Shown here: one piece after another, positions 8,468 to 17,406 of the stretch
Layout of the letters: each line of letters begins with the position of its first letter
Numbering within the stretch: position 1 is the stretch's first letter
Source: Sphingomonas hengshuiensis
Lineage (GTDB): Bacteria; Pseudomonadota; Alphaproteobacteria; Sphingomonadales; Sphingomonadaceae
Reading direction: 5' to 3'
DNA length: 64,000 nucleotides
NCBI GenBank assembly: GCA_003240755.1
Contig: QFNF01000013.1
Location: 1 to 64,000 of the forward strand
The notes under the pieces: model-generated
Told to the model about the DNA's origin: nothing
The model's input: only the letters and a program-made list of their open reading frames with translations
Databases searched by the model: none
Made by a program: the position numbers and the translations under genes

Positions 8468-8499
8468 AAAGGGCGGCCCCGCAAGAGGCCGCCCTTTCT
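8468..8499 (+). terminator. Rho-independent terminator, rpsD transcript
   Basis: An 11-bp perfect stem (8468-8478 with 8487-8497), an 8-base loop and a short T-run that is part of the stem. It is symmetric enough to act on either strand. The 250 bases from here to the rlpA stop show no gene I can support, only GC-rich sequence with a partial echo of the stem near 8545-8557. Confidence 0.75.
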
Positions 8500-8752
8500 G
8501 CATCCGAGATCGATTGTGCCCCGGCACGTCCTTGCCGGTGAAGAACGGGCCGCCCTTTCCGCGTCCGGCGTCGACACTCTCCCTCGCCGCCACAAACCGC
8601 TTTCCTACACCCCGCCCGATCGCCACGCTGGCCGGAGCGGCCCATTGCGGCTGCCTGCTCCTTGACCTTGTCGCACGCCTCCCCGCCAACGGTGCCGAAC
8701 GCCACGCGCACGGATCGTCGCGAGTGTGAACTTCGTGAACTTTGGCCCGTCG

Positions 8753-9307
8753 CTACAGCCCGCTCGCCCGTAGCTGCGCCCGCAGGGTCGCCCGCGTGCG
8801 CTCGTCCACCGGCGGCAGTGCGCGCGCCGCCCTGCCCTTGCGCAGCCGCGCCCGGTCGCGTTCGTCGGGCGACACGATCCGCACCCGGACCGGCACCACG
8901 CCCCGCCCGTGCGCGCCGAGCGCCTCCGCCGCCCCTTTCGACAGGTCGAGGATGCGCCCGCGCCCGGTGAACGGCCCGCGATCGTTGACTCGCGCCAATA
9001 TCCGCCGCCCGGTGTCGAGCGCCGTCACCTCGACATAGCTCGGCAACGGCAGCGTGGGATGCGCCGCCGTCACCCAGTCGGGCCGGAACCGTTCGCCATT
9101 GGCCGTCCGCCGCCCCGATTCGCTGCCATACCAGCTCGCCAGCCCCAGCATGTCGTAGCGCGGGTCGGCGGCGGGTACATAGGTCTGCCCCCGCACCCGG
9201 TACGGCGCACCGACCTTGACCGCCGCATCGCTGACCGGGCGATAGCTGCCGCCCGCACACGCCGTCAGGAGCAGCACCATGGCGAGCGGGAGGAGACGCG
9301 GCGACAT
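8753..9307 (-). CDS. rlpA: RlpA-family septal-ring lytic transglycosylase lipoprotein
   Basis: RlpA proteins cleave naked glycan strands at the division septum. The 184-residue precursor has a lipoprotein signal ([11 protein letters not shown], lipobox Cys at about 17) and a double-psi beta-barrel domain: [20 protein letters not shown], then [28 protein letters not shown] with the catalytic Asp-Arg-Gly segment. There is no C-terminal SPOR domain; instead the protein ends in a short basic tail, so septal targeting by SPOR is missing in this copy. It is divergent from frmA, with about 80 bases between starts. Confidence 0.88.
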   Translation of the reverse strand: MSPRLLPLAMVLLLTACAGGSYRPVSDAAVKVGAPYRVRGQTYVPAADPRYDMLGLASWYGSESGRRTANGERFRPDWVTAAHPTLPLPSYVEVTALDTGRRILARVNDRGPFTGRGRILDLSKGAAEALGAHGRGVVPVRVRIVSPDERDRARLRKGRAARALPPVDERTRATLRAQLRASGL

Positions 9308-9389
9308 GGCGGATCGCTTAGCCGATCGTACGCCCCTTGCCGACCCCCGCCCTCGCCCGCTACGCCCTCCCTTCCCAAGGAGACGCCCC

Positions 9390-10499
<1,110 letters not shown>

Positions 10500-10558
10500 G
10501 GCCCTGCCGGGTGACGGGCGACATTTCTTCGCGAACATGAGCGGGGAGAAGACAGGCG

Positions 10559-11566
10559 ATGACGCACGGGCAGGCGCCCGCCATGCTGGGATTTGGCGGG
10601 GCCGCGATCGGGAATCTGTATCGGCCGGTCGGCGACGTCGCCGCCCGCGCGACGATCGACGCGGCGTGGGCGCACGGCATCCGCCGCTTCGACACCGCGC
10701 CGCATTACGGCTTCGGCCTGTCCGAACGACGACTGGGCGACGCGCTGGCGGTGCTCGATCCGGCGGGCGACGCGATCGTTTCGACCAAGGTCGGCCGGGT
10801 GCTGCGCCCGGTGCCCGACCGCGACCTCGGCGTCGAGCGGCAGGGCTTCGTATCGCCCGAACCGGTCGAGAGCGCGTTCGACTATTCGCGCGACGGCGTG
10901 CTGCGGTCGTTCGACGCCAGCCGCGACCGGTTGCGGCGCGACCGGATCGACCTGCTGCTCGCCCATGACCTTGGCGAAATGACCCATGGCGCCGGCCATG
11001 CGGCGCAGATGGCGACCTTCCTCGACGGTGGCTATCCGGCGATGCGGGCGCTGCGCGATGCGGGTACGGTCGGCGCGATCGGCATCGGCGTCAACGAGAT
11101 CGCGGTGTGCGAGGAACTGCTTGCGCGGGTCGAACTCGACGTGATCCTGCTCGCCGGGCGCTACACGCTGCTCGAACAGGACGCGCTCGATGCGCTGCTG
11201 CCGCGCTGTGCCGCGCTCGGGGTACGGGTCATCGTCGGCGGGCCGTATAATTCGGGCATACTCGCCACGGGCACCGGTCCCGGCGCGCGCTACGATTACC
11301 GCACGCCCCCCGCCGCGATCACCGCGCGGGTCGATGCCATTGCCGCGCTCTGCGACCGACATGCCGTGCCGATGGCGGCGGCGGCGCTGCAATTCGCCAT
11401 GGGACATGACGCGGTGTCGGCGGTGATCCCCGGCATGGCCGATGCGACCGAAGTCGCGCAGGCGGTGACGCTGGCGACCCTGGCCATCCCGCCTGCGCTA
11501 TGGACCGACCTGATCGATGCCGGCCTGATCCGCGCCGACACCCCCATCCCATCGGAGACCGCATGA
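10559..11566 (+). CDS. Aldo/keto reductase, L-fucose (D-threo-aldose) 1-dehydrogenase type
   Basis: Likely oxidises L-fucose (or a related aldose) at C1 to the lactone using NAD(P). The 335-residue protein has the AKR barrel pattern: LGFGGAAIGNLY, RFDTAPHYGFGLSERRLGDAL with the catalytic Tyr, STKVGRVLRP with the Lys, and DRIDLLLAHD with the His. The C-terminal SAVIPGMADATEV is the cofactor-binding end. It is the first gene of a four-gene operon joined by 4-base overlaps to an SDR, a mutarotase and FucP; this context makes fucose the best substrate guess. L-galactose or D-arabinose remain possible. Confidence 0.82.
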   Translation: MTHGQAPAMLGFGGAAIGNLYRPVGDVAARATIDAAWAHGIRRFDTAPHYGFGLSERRLGDALAVLDPAGDAIVSTKVGRVLRPVPDRDLGVERQGFVSPEPVESAFDYSRDGVLRSFDASRDRLRRDRIDLLLAHDLGEMTHGAGHAAQMATFLDGGYPAMRALRDAGTVGAIGIGVNEIAVCEELLARVELDVILLAGRYTLLEQDALDALLPRCAALGVRVIVGGPYNSGILATGTGPGARYDYRTPPAAITARVDAIAALCDRHAVPMAAAALQFAMGHDAVSAVIPGMADATEVAQAVTLATLAIPPALWTDLIDAGLIRADTPIPSETA

Positions 11567-12294
11567 CCCGCCTGTCCGGCAAGACCGCCATCGTCACCGC
11601 TGCCGGCCAGGGCATCGGCCGTGCCGCCGCCGAACTGTTCGCCCGCGAAGGCGCCCGCGTCCACGCGGTCGACATCGACGCCGATGCGCTCGCCATGCTG
11701 GCCGGGTGCGAACCGCATGTCGTCGACCTGCGGGACGCACCGGCCATCGCCGGTTTCGCCGCCCGGGTCGGTGCGGTCGACATCCTGTTCAACTGCGCCG
11801 GGTTCGTCCATGCCGGCACGATCCTGACCACCGAAGAGGCCGACTGGGACTTCAGCTTCGACCTGAACGTCCGCGCGCAATATCGCCTGATCCGCGCGCT
11901 GCTGCCGGCGATGATCGACGCGGGGGGCGGTTCGATCGTCAACATGTCGTCGGTCGCCAGCCATGTGATCGCGGTGCCCGACCGCTTCGTCTATACCGCG
12001 TCGAAGGCGGCGGTGATCGGCCTGACCAAATCGGTCGCGCTCGATTTCGTGCGCCAGGGCATTCGCTGCAACGCGATCTGTCCCGGCACCGTCCAGTCCC
12101 CCTCGCTGGAGCAGCGCATGGCGGCGACCGGCGACGCGGATGCGGCACGCGCCGCCTTTACCGCGCGCCAGCCGATGGGCCGGCTGGGCCGCGCGCAGGA
12201 GATCGCCGAACTGGCACTGTACCTCGCGTCCGATGCATCCTCCTACACCACCGGCGCGGTCCATGTGATCGACGGCGGCTGGTCGAACGCATGA
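11563..12294 (+). CDS. SDR oxidoreductase, probable 2-keto-3-deoxy-L-fuconate dehydrogenase
   Basis: A classical short-chain dehydrogenase of 243 residues with the NAD motif TAAGQGIGRAAAELFAREGA, the NCAGFVHAG segment, the catalytic Ser (MSSVASHVI) and the YTASKAA Tyr-Lys pair, and a C-terminus ending VIDGGWSNA. In the oxidative L-fucose pathway an SDR converts 2-keto-3-deoxy-L-fuconate to the 2,4-diketo acid, and this one lies between a fucose dehydrogenase and a mutarotase, overlapping both by ATGA junctions. The fuconate dehydratase and the final diketo-acid hydrolase are not in the window. The SDR call is certain; the substrate is inferred from context. Confidence 0.85.
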   Translation: MTRLSGKTAIVTAAGQGIGRAAAELFAREGARVHAVDIDADALAMLAGCEPHVVDLRDAPAIAGFAARVGAVDILFNCAGFVHAGTILTTEEADWDFSFDLNVRAQYRLIRALLPAMIDAGGGSIVNMSSVASHVIAVPDRFVYTASKAAVIGLTKSVALDFVRQGIRCNAICPGTVQSPSLEQRMAATGDADAARAAFTARQPMGRLGRAQEIAELALYLASDASSYTTGAVHVIDGGWSNA

Positions 12295-12635
12295 TCCGCG
12301 TCCTGACCCTCGACCTGGTCGACGACGCGTCGGCGATCGCCGAATATGAACGCTGGCACCGGCCCGGCAACGTGCCCGCCCCGGTCCTTGCCGCGATCCG
12401 GGCGTCGGGGGTGGAGGAGATGGAGATCTTCCGCACCGGCGCCCGGCTGGTCATGACCATGACCGTCGCGCCCGGTTTCGATCCCGCGGCAAAGGCCGAT
12501 GCCGATGCCGCCGATCCCGACGTGGCGGAATGGGAGGCGCGGATGGGCAGCTTCCAGCGTGCGCTGCCCGCCGCGCCCGACGGCAGCCGGTGGACGCCGA
12601 TGATCCCGATCTTTCGCCTGAGCGACCATCGGTGA
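12291..12635 (+). CDS. L-fucose/L-rhamnose mutarotase family protein
   Basis: A 114-residue protein of the ferredoxin-like RhaM/FucM mutarotase family, which interconverts alpha and beta anomers of 6-deoxy sugars. Typical segments are LDLVDDASAIAEYERWHR, with the His near residue 23, GVEEMEIFRTGARLVMTM, and DVAEWEARMGSFQ toward the C-terminus. It overlaps the upstream SDR and the downstream FucP by 4 bases each. It probably supplies the anomer used by the C1 dehydrogenase encoded first in the operon. Confidence 0.88.
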   Translation: MIRVLTLDLVDDASAIAEYERWHRPGNVPAPVLAAIRASGVEEMEIFRTGARLVMTMTVAPGFDPAAKADADAADPDVAEWEARMGSFQRALPAAPDGSRWTPMIPIFRLSDHR

Positions 12636-13930
12636 TCCCGCCGGCCGCCCCGCCGGCGCAGGCGCCCGCCGCCGGCGGCCGGCGCTTCGTCACGCCGGGC
12701 TACGCCACTGGCTTCGCGGTGGTGGTCAGCCTGTTCTTCCTCTGGGCGCTGGCCAACAATCTCAACGACATCCTGATCCGCCAGTTTCAAAAGGCGCTCG
12801 ACCTCAACCGCGCGCAGGCCGGGTTCATCCAGTTCGTCTTCTATATCGGCTATTTCGTCATGGCGCTGCCGGCGGGGATGGTGCTGCGCCGCTTCGGCTA
12901 CCGTGCCGGCATCCTTGCCGGGCTTGCCTTCTACGCACTCGGCGCGCTGCTCTTCTATCCGGCGGCGGAGCTGCGCGAATATGCCGCGTTCCTCGGCGCG
13001 CTGTTCGTGCTGGCATCGGGCGCGGCATTCCTCGAAACCGCCGCCAACCCCTATATCGTCGCCTTTGGCGACCCGGCGCGCGCCGAACAGCGGCTGAACC
13101 TGGCCCAGGCGTTCAACGGCCTCGGCGGCGCGATCGCCCCGGCGATCGGTGCGAAGTTCATCTTTTCGGGCGTGGAGCACGACCGTGCCGCGCTCGACGC
13201 GATGGCCCCCGCCGCGCTCGACGCCTATCGCGCGGCCGAGGCGGAGATGGTGCAGTTCCCCTATCTGGTGCTGGCGGGGGTCGTCGTGCTGGTCGCGCTC
13301 GCCATCGCCGTCATCCGCCTGCCCGCAATCCCGCGCGACACCGGCGGCAATGCCCTGGCCGACCTGCGCTCGGTGATCGGCGTGCGGCTGCTGCGCCGGG
13401 CGGTGGTCGCGCAATTCTTCTATGTCGGTGCGCAGGTCGGGGTGTGGAGCTTCTTCGTCGACTTCGTCAAGACGCTGAGCCCCGCCACGCCGGAGCGGGA
13501 TGCGGCGTATCTGCTGTCGATCAGCCTCGCGCTGTTCCTGATCGGTCGGCTGGCGGGCGCGTTGCTGATGCACCGCATCGCCGCCACCCGGTTGCTGACC
13601 GGCTTCGCCCTCGCCAATATCGTGCTGATGCTGGTGGCGGCACTGGGCAGCGGCATGGTGGCGGTGGGCGCGCTGCTGCTCACCGGCCTTTTCATGTCGA
13701 TCATGTTCCCGACCATCTTCTCGCTCGGCGTGCGCGACCTTGGCCAGCGGGCGCCGCTCGGCGCGCCGTTCATCGTGATGGCGGTGATCGGCGGGGCGGT
13801 GTTCCCGCCGGCGATGGGGTGGCTGAGCCACGGGCCGGTATCGATCCAGACGGCGATGCTGGTCCCCGCCCTGTCGTTCGCGGTCGTGCTGGCGTTCGCG
13901 CTCGCCGCCGCCAGTGGCGATCAGCGGTAG
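12632..13930 (+). CDS. fucP: L-fucose:H+ symporter, MFS family
   Basis: A 432-residue, 12-TM major facilitator of the FHS (FucP) family. Diagnostic segments are FFLWALANNLNDILIRQFQK in TM1, where FucP carries its Asn/Asp pair, FLETAANPYIVAFGDP in TM4-5, RLNLAQAFNGLGGAIAP, and LMSIMFPTIFSLGVRDLG in the second half. Translation should start at GTG 12632, overlapping the mutarotase stop (GTGA). The N-terminus is Pro/Ala-rich before TM1. The gene ends inside a 10-base convergent overlap with the amidohydrolase gene. It is the uptake step of this operon. Confidence 0.9.
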   Translation: MIPPAAPPAQAPAAGGRRFVTPGYATGFAVVVSLFFLWALANNLNDILIRQFQKALDLNRAQAGFIQFVFYIGYFVMALPAGMVLRRFGYRAGILAGLAFYALGALLFYPAAELREYAAFLGALFVLASGAAFLETAANPYIVAFGDPARAEQRLNLAQAFNGLGGAIAPAIGAKFIFSGVEHDRAALDAMAPAALDAYRAAEAEMVQFPYLVLAGVVVLVALAIAVIRLPAIPRDTGGNALADLRSVIGVRLLRRAVVAQFFYVGAQVGVWSFFVDFVKTLSPATPERDAAYLLSISLALFLIGRLAGALLMHRIAATRLLTGFALANIVLMLVAALGSGMVAVGALLLTGLFMSIMFPTIFSLGVRDLGQRAPLGAPFIVMAVIGGAVFPPAMGWLSHGPVSIQTAMLVPALSFAVVLAFALAAASGDQR

Positions 13931-15756
13931 AAGCGGACCTTCGCCAGTTCCAGCCACGCCCGCCCGCCGGGCCGGCCGCTCAACCGCACGCTGACGCTGC
14001 GCAACCGGGTGAGGTCGAGCGCCGCGTCGCCACCGGCAAAGGCGCTGAACGGCAACCGTATCTCCCGCCGTTCCCCGTTCGCCTCGAACGGCGCGCGAAA
14101 GCCCGAGCGCGCACCATAGACGTCGAACGCCATGACATAGCGCCCCGCCCCGCGCGCCTCGAACGCGATGCCGGTAAAGCCGCTCGCATCGGCGACGTCG
14201 ATCGCCCCCCTGGTCAGCGGCAGCACCACCGCCGCGAACGGCCGGTCCGCCGCCCCCAGCCGCGCGACCGCGAACAGCCGCGGATCGTGCGGCGCATCGG
14301 GACGAACGATGTCGAGCCGGCTGTGATCGGTCCCCGGCTCGACGCTTTCGACCGGCAGCGTGTCGAGGTCGGTGCGCCCGTCGCTGCGCGCCCCGGTATC
14401 GATCGGCCCGGCCATCCGGTGCACGGGCATCAGCGTCGCCGCCGGAGCGTCGACCCGCCGGCGCAGCGGTGCCAGCGGCACCTCCCTGCCCGCGACGAAC
14501 ACCCGCCGCACATCGTGCAGGTCGTCGATGGTCACGTCGGGCCGCCCGCCGACGAGGATCAGGTCGGCGCGCTGCCCGACCGCGATCCTGCCATGGTCGC
14601 GCTGGCGCAGGATGTCCGCCGCCCCGCCGGTCGCGGCGACCAGCGCCTGTGCCGGCGTCAGCCCCAGATGGCCGAGCAACCGCGTCTCGCGCACCGCGCT
14701 CGACCCGTGATAGACCCCGCCGATCCCGGCATCGGTGCCGACGCCGATCCGGATACCTGCCGCGTGCAGCGCGCGGACATTGGCCTGCATGATCGCCCAG
14801 CGTTTCGATTCGAGCACGGGGATCGCCTCGACCGGCCGGGCCATGCGCGCCGTCTCGGCCGCGCGTTCCGGCGCCGCCATATGCTGCCATTCCAGCGGCA
14901 GGAACGTCCGGTCCTGCTGCGGCTCGTACACCACCAGCGTCGGGACATAGGCGACGTTCTTCGCCCGCATCAGCGCGATCAGTTCGGCATCGACCGGCGC
15001 GTCGCCGATGCCGTGCCCCAGCGCGTCGACCCCGGCGGCGGCGGCGACCTTCGCGCCGGCCAGCGTCACCGTGTGGGTGATGACCGGCAGGCCGGCGGCA
15101 TGGGCGTCGTCGACGATCGCGGCCAGCGTCGGCACGTTCATGCTGGCAAGGTCGGGCGACCGGCCATAGCGCCAGCCATCGGCGAACACCTTGATGACGT
15201 CGGGCCGGTACGACAGCGCGGTCCGCATCGCCACATGCGCGGCGCGCGGCGTCGTCGCGGTCAGCGTGAAGAAGCTGCCCCAGCCATATTCGGTCCCATG
15301 CCCCCCCGGCACGCCCAGCCGGATGGCAAGGTTCAGCCGCGGCGTGGCGATGGTGCCGTCCGCGGCGATCGCGCGGATCGGGGACAGCATTTCGCCCGAC
15401 AGCGAAAAATCGTCGACGCTGGTGATCCCGTTGACCAGATGCGAGCCCCAGGCCTTGCCCAGGTCGTCGGGACTGCCATGGCCCGACGCGCGCAAATGGG
15501 TGTGCAGGTCGTGCAGCCCCGGCAGCAGCGTCAGCCCGCGCGCCTCGATCACCCGGCTACCCCGCGGCCGCGACAGATGCCGTCCCATGCCGACGATCCG
15601 GTCGCCGATCACCAGCACGTCGCCCGGCACCGCCGCCGCCCCCGTCCCGTCGAATACCCGCGCGCCGCGGATCAGCAGTGCATCGGCAGGCGCGTTCGGC
15701 CGGTCGGCAGCGACCAGTAGCAGGGGCATCAGCGCGAGCAGCAGGCGGTAAGGCAT
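13921..15756 (-). CDS. Secreted amidohydrolase with a C-terminal CIA30-like domain
   Basis: A 611-residue precursor with a signal peptide (YRLLLALMPLLLVAADR). Residues about 25-435 form an imidazolonepropionase/prolidase-like amidohydrolase with metal-site motifs GLHDLHTHLR, VITHTVT, DALGHGIGD and GVGTDAGIGG. The remaining 170 residues look like a CIA30 carbohydrate-binding-like domain (GFTGIAFEARGAGRYVMAF, REIRLPFSAFAG, AWLELAKVRFYR). Substrate is unknown; cyclic dipeptides or lactams are possible. It converges on fucP with a 10-base overlap, and its start is 76 bases from a divergent peptidoglycan peptidase. The second domain assignment rests on pattern only. Confidence 0.82.
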   Translation of the reverse strand: MPYRLLLALMPLLLVAADRPNAPADALLIRGARVFDGTGAAAVPGDVLVIGDRIVGMGRHLSRPRGSRVIEARGLTLLPGLHDLHTHLRASGHGSPDDLGKAWGSHLVNGITSVDDFSLSGEMLSPIRAIAADGTIATPRLNLAIRLGVPGGHGTEYGWGSFFTLTATTPRAAHVAMRTALSYRPDVIKVFADGWRYGRSPDLASMNVPTLAAIVDDAHAAGLPVITHTVTLAGAKVAAAAGVDALGHGIGDAPVDAELIALMRAKNVAYVPTLVVYEPQQDRTFLPLEWQHMAAPERAAETARMARPVEAIPVLESKRWAIMQANVRALHAAGIRIGVGTDAGIGGVYHGSSAVRETRLLGHLGLTPAQALVAATGGAADILRQRDHGRIAVGQRADLILVGGRPDVTIDDLHDVRRVFVAGREVPLAPLRRRVDAPAATLMPVHRMAGPIDTGARSDGRTDLDTLPVESVEPGTDHSRLDIVRPDAPHDPRLFAVARLGAADRPFAAVVLPLTRGAIDVADASGFTGIAFEARGAGRYVMAFDVYGARSGFRAPFEANGERREIRLPFSAFAGGDAALDLTRLRSVSVRLSGRPGGRAWLELAKVRFYR

Positions 15757-15832
15757 GGGTCCATGTGTATCGGCTATGGCGTGCACGTCCAACCGGTTGC
15801 GCGGCGGCCTGCGCGGCCTAGGATGCAGCCTT

Positions 15833-17248
15833 ATGCACAGGATATCGACGATCTTCATCGGGGCGGCGGGGGTGATGCTGGCAGCGGCGGCGCCCGATCC
15901 GGGGGGCGATCCGGCGGTGGTGGCGACGGTCCGCGCCGCGCTGGCCAAGGCACCGCCGGGCACGCGGTTCGGACTGGTCGTCAGCGACACCGCCGGGGTC
16001 GAACGGATCGCGATCGATCCCGACGGGCGTTTCGTCCCCGCCTCCAATACCAAGATCTTCACGACACTGGCGACCTTTGCCACCCTGTCGCTCGACGGAC
16101 CGGACGATGCCGGGGCCGGCGTGCGGATGGAGGGGCGCGACGCGGTGCTGGTGGGCAGCGGCGATGCGCGACTGTCGAGTGCCGCCGACTGCCGGGTCGA
16201 TTGCCTGGTGACGCTGGCCGATGCGGTGGCGGCGCGCACGAAGGTCGTCGGCGATGTGATCGGCGACGACAGCCGTTTTCCCGACCAGCGCTGGTCGCCC
16301 GGCATGGGGTGGAACAACATGGCCGGGCGCTACGGCACCGCCGCCTCCGCGCTGACGCTGGACGACAATGAAGTGTCGGTGACGGTGACGGCGGGGAACG
16401 GCCGGGCGGTCATCGGTGGTTCGGACTATTACCGGATCGACAACCGGGTGCGGGTCGGCGCGACCAACGCCGTCGGGTTCGACCGGATGCCGGGCAGCGA
16501 CCTGCTGCGCCTGTCGGGCACCGTCGCGCCGGGGCCGGGCGAGCGGGTACGCGTCGGCATCGACGATCCGGCGCATTTCGCCGCATGGACCTTTGCGAAG
16601 CTGCTGCGGGAACGCGGCGTCCGCGTGACCGGCAAAGCCACCGCCCGCCACCGCCCCTATCGATCGGAAGAGGATGGCGCGGTCGTCGAAATCGGTACGG
16701 CGGCGCCGATGCTGGCACGCGTACAGCCTGCCGCGCTGGTCGAGGATGTCGCGATCACCAACAAGGCCAGCCAGAACCTGCACGCCGAACTGCTGCTGCG
16801 CCGGGTGGGCGCGGCCCGTGGCACCGGGTCGATCGCCGACGGACTGCAGCGGGTCGAGGGCATGCTGCAGGCGGCGGGCGTGCCACGCACCGCATGGAGC
16901 CTGTCCGACGGATCGGGGATGTCGACCTATAACCGCGTCACCCCGCGCGCGATGGTCACGCTGCTGCGCTGGGCGCAGGCGCAGCCATGGGGCGCGCGGT
17001 GGCTCGCCACGCTACCGGTCGGCGGGGTCGACGGGACGCTCGCCCGCCGGTTCCGGGACACGCCGCTCAATGGAAAGATCCACGCCAAGACCGGGTCGCT
17101 GAACGGCGCGTCGGCGCTGGCCGGCACGATGACGGCGGCGAGCGGGCAGACGCTGACCTTCGCGCTCTATGCCAACGACAACCCGGACGGCATGTCGGCT
17201 ACTCCGGTAATGGACGCCGCGCTGCTGGCGGTGGCGGCCGCCCTATAG
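15833..17248 (+). CDS. dacB: D-alanyl-D-alanine carboxypeptidase/endopeptidase, PBP4 (S13) family
   Basis: A periplasmic penicillin-binding protein that trims or cleaves peptidoglycan cross-links. The 471-residue precursor has an N-terminal signal (RISTIFIGAAGVMLAAAAP). The active-site motifs are SNTK (SxxK, in VPASNTKIFTT), SDGSGMSTYNRVTP (SxN region) and AKTGSLNG (KTG). The inserted domain typical of S13 enzymes lies between SxxK and SxN (about residues 90-290). The ATG giving MHRISTIF is chosen since upstream codons do not look like a signal peptide. It is followed by a TonB receptor and a serine hydrolase on the same strand. Confidence 0.88.
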   Translation: MHRISTIFIGAAGVMLAAAAPDPGGDPAVVATVRAALAKAPPGTRFGLVVSDTAGVERIAIDPDGRFVPASNTKIFTTLATFATLSLDGPDDAGAGVRMEGRDAVLVGSGDARLSSAADCRVDCLVTLADAVAARTKVVGDVIGDDSRFPDQRWSPGMGWNNMAGRYGTAASALTLDDNEVSVTVTAGNGRAVIGGSDYYRIDNRVRVGATNAVGFDRMPGSDLLRLSGTVAPGPGERVRVGIDDPAHFAAWTFAKLLRERGVRVTGKATARHRPYRSEEDGAVVEIGTAAPMLARVQPAALVEDVAITNKASQNLHAELLLRRVGAARGTGSIADGLQRVEGMLQAAGVPRTAWSLSDGSGMSTYNRVTPRAMVTLLRWAQAQPWGARWLATLPVGGVDGTLARRFRDTPLNGKIHAKTGSLNGASALAGTMTAASGQTLTFALYANDNPDGMSATPVMDAALLAVAAAL

Positions 17249-17406
17249 CCTTGCGTTATGACGCTCGCACCAATTTTGGGTGAGTGTTACCGGAATGCTA
17301 CGGTTCGCTGAAATATCGCGAAACCATCTCTTTCGCTGCACTGCACTTCTGTTGCTTATTGTTGCCGACAGTCGCCGGGGGGCGGCGCGAGCTTGGGGGC
17401 AATGAC

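Noticed and set aside
8408-8689. Minus-strand frame of 93 codons in the rpsD-rlpA gap
   Set aside because: It is made of the hairpin and terminator sequences read as protein; biased composition and no ribosome-binding site.
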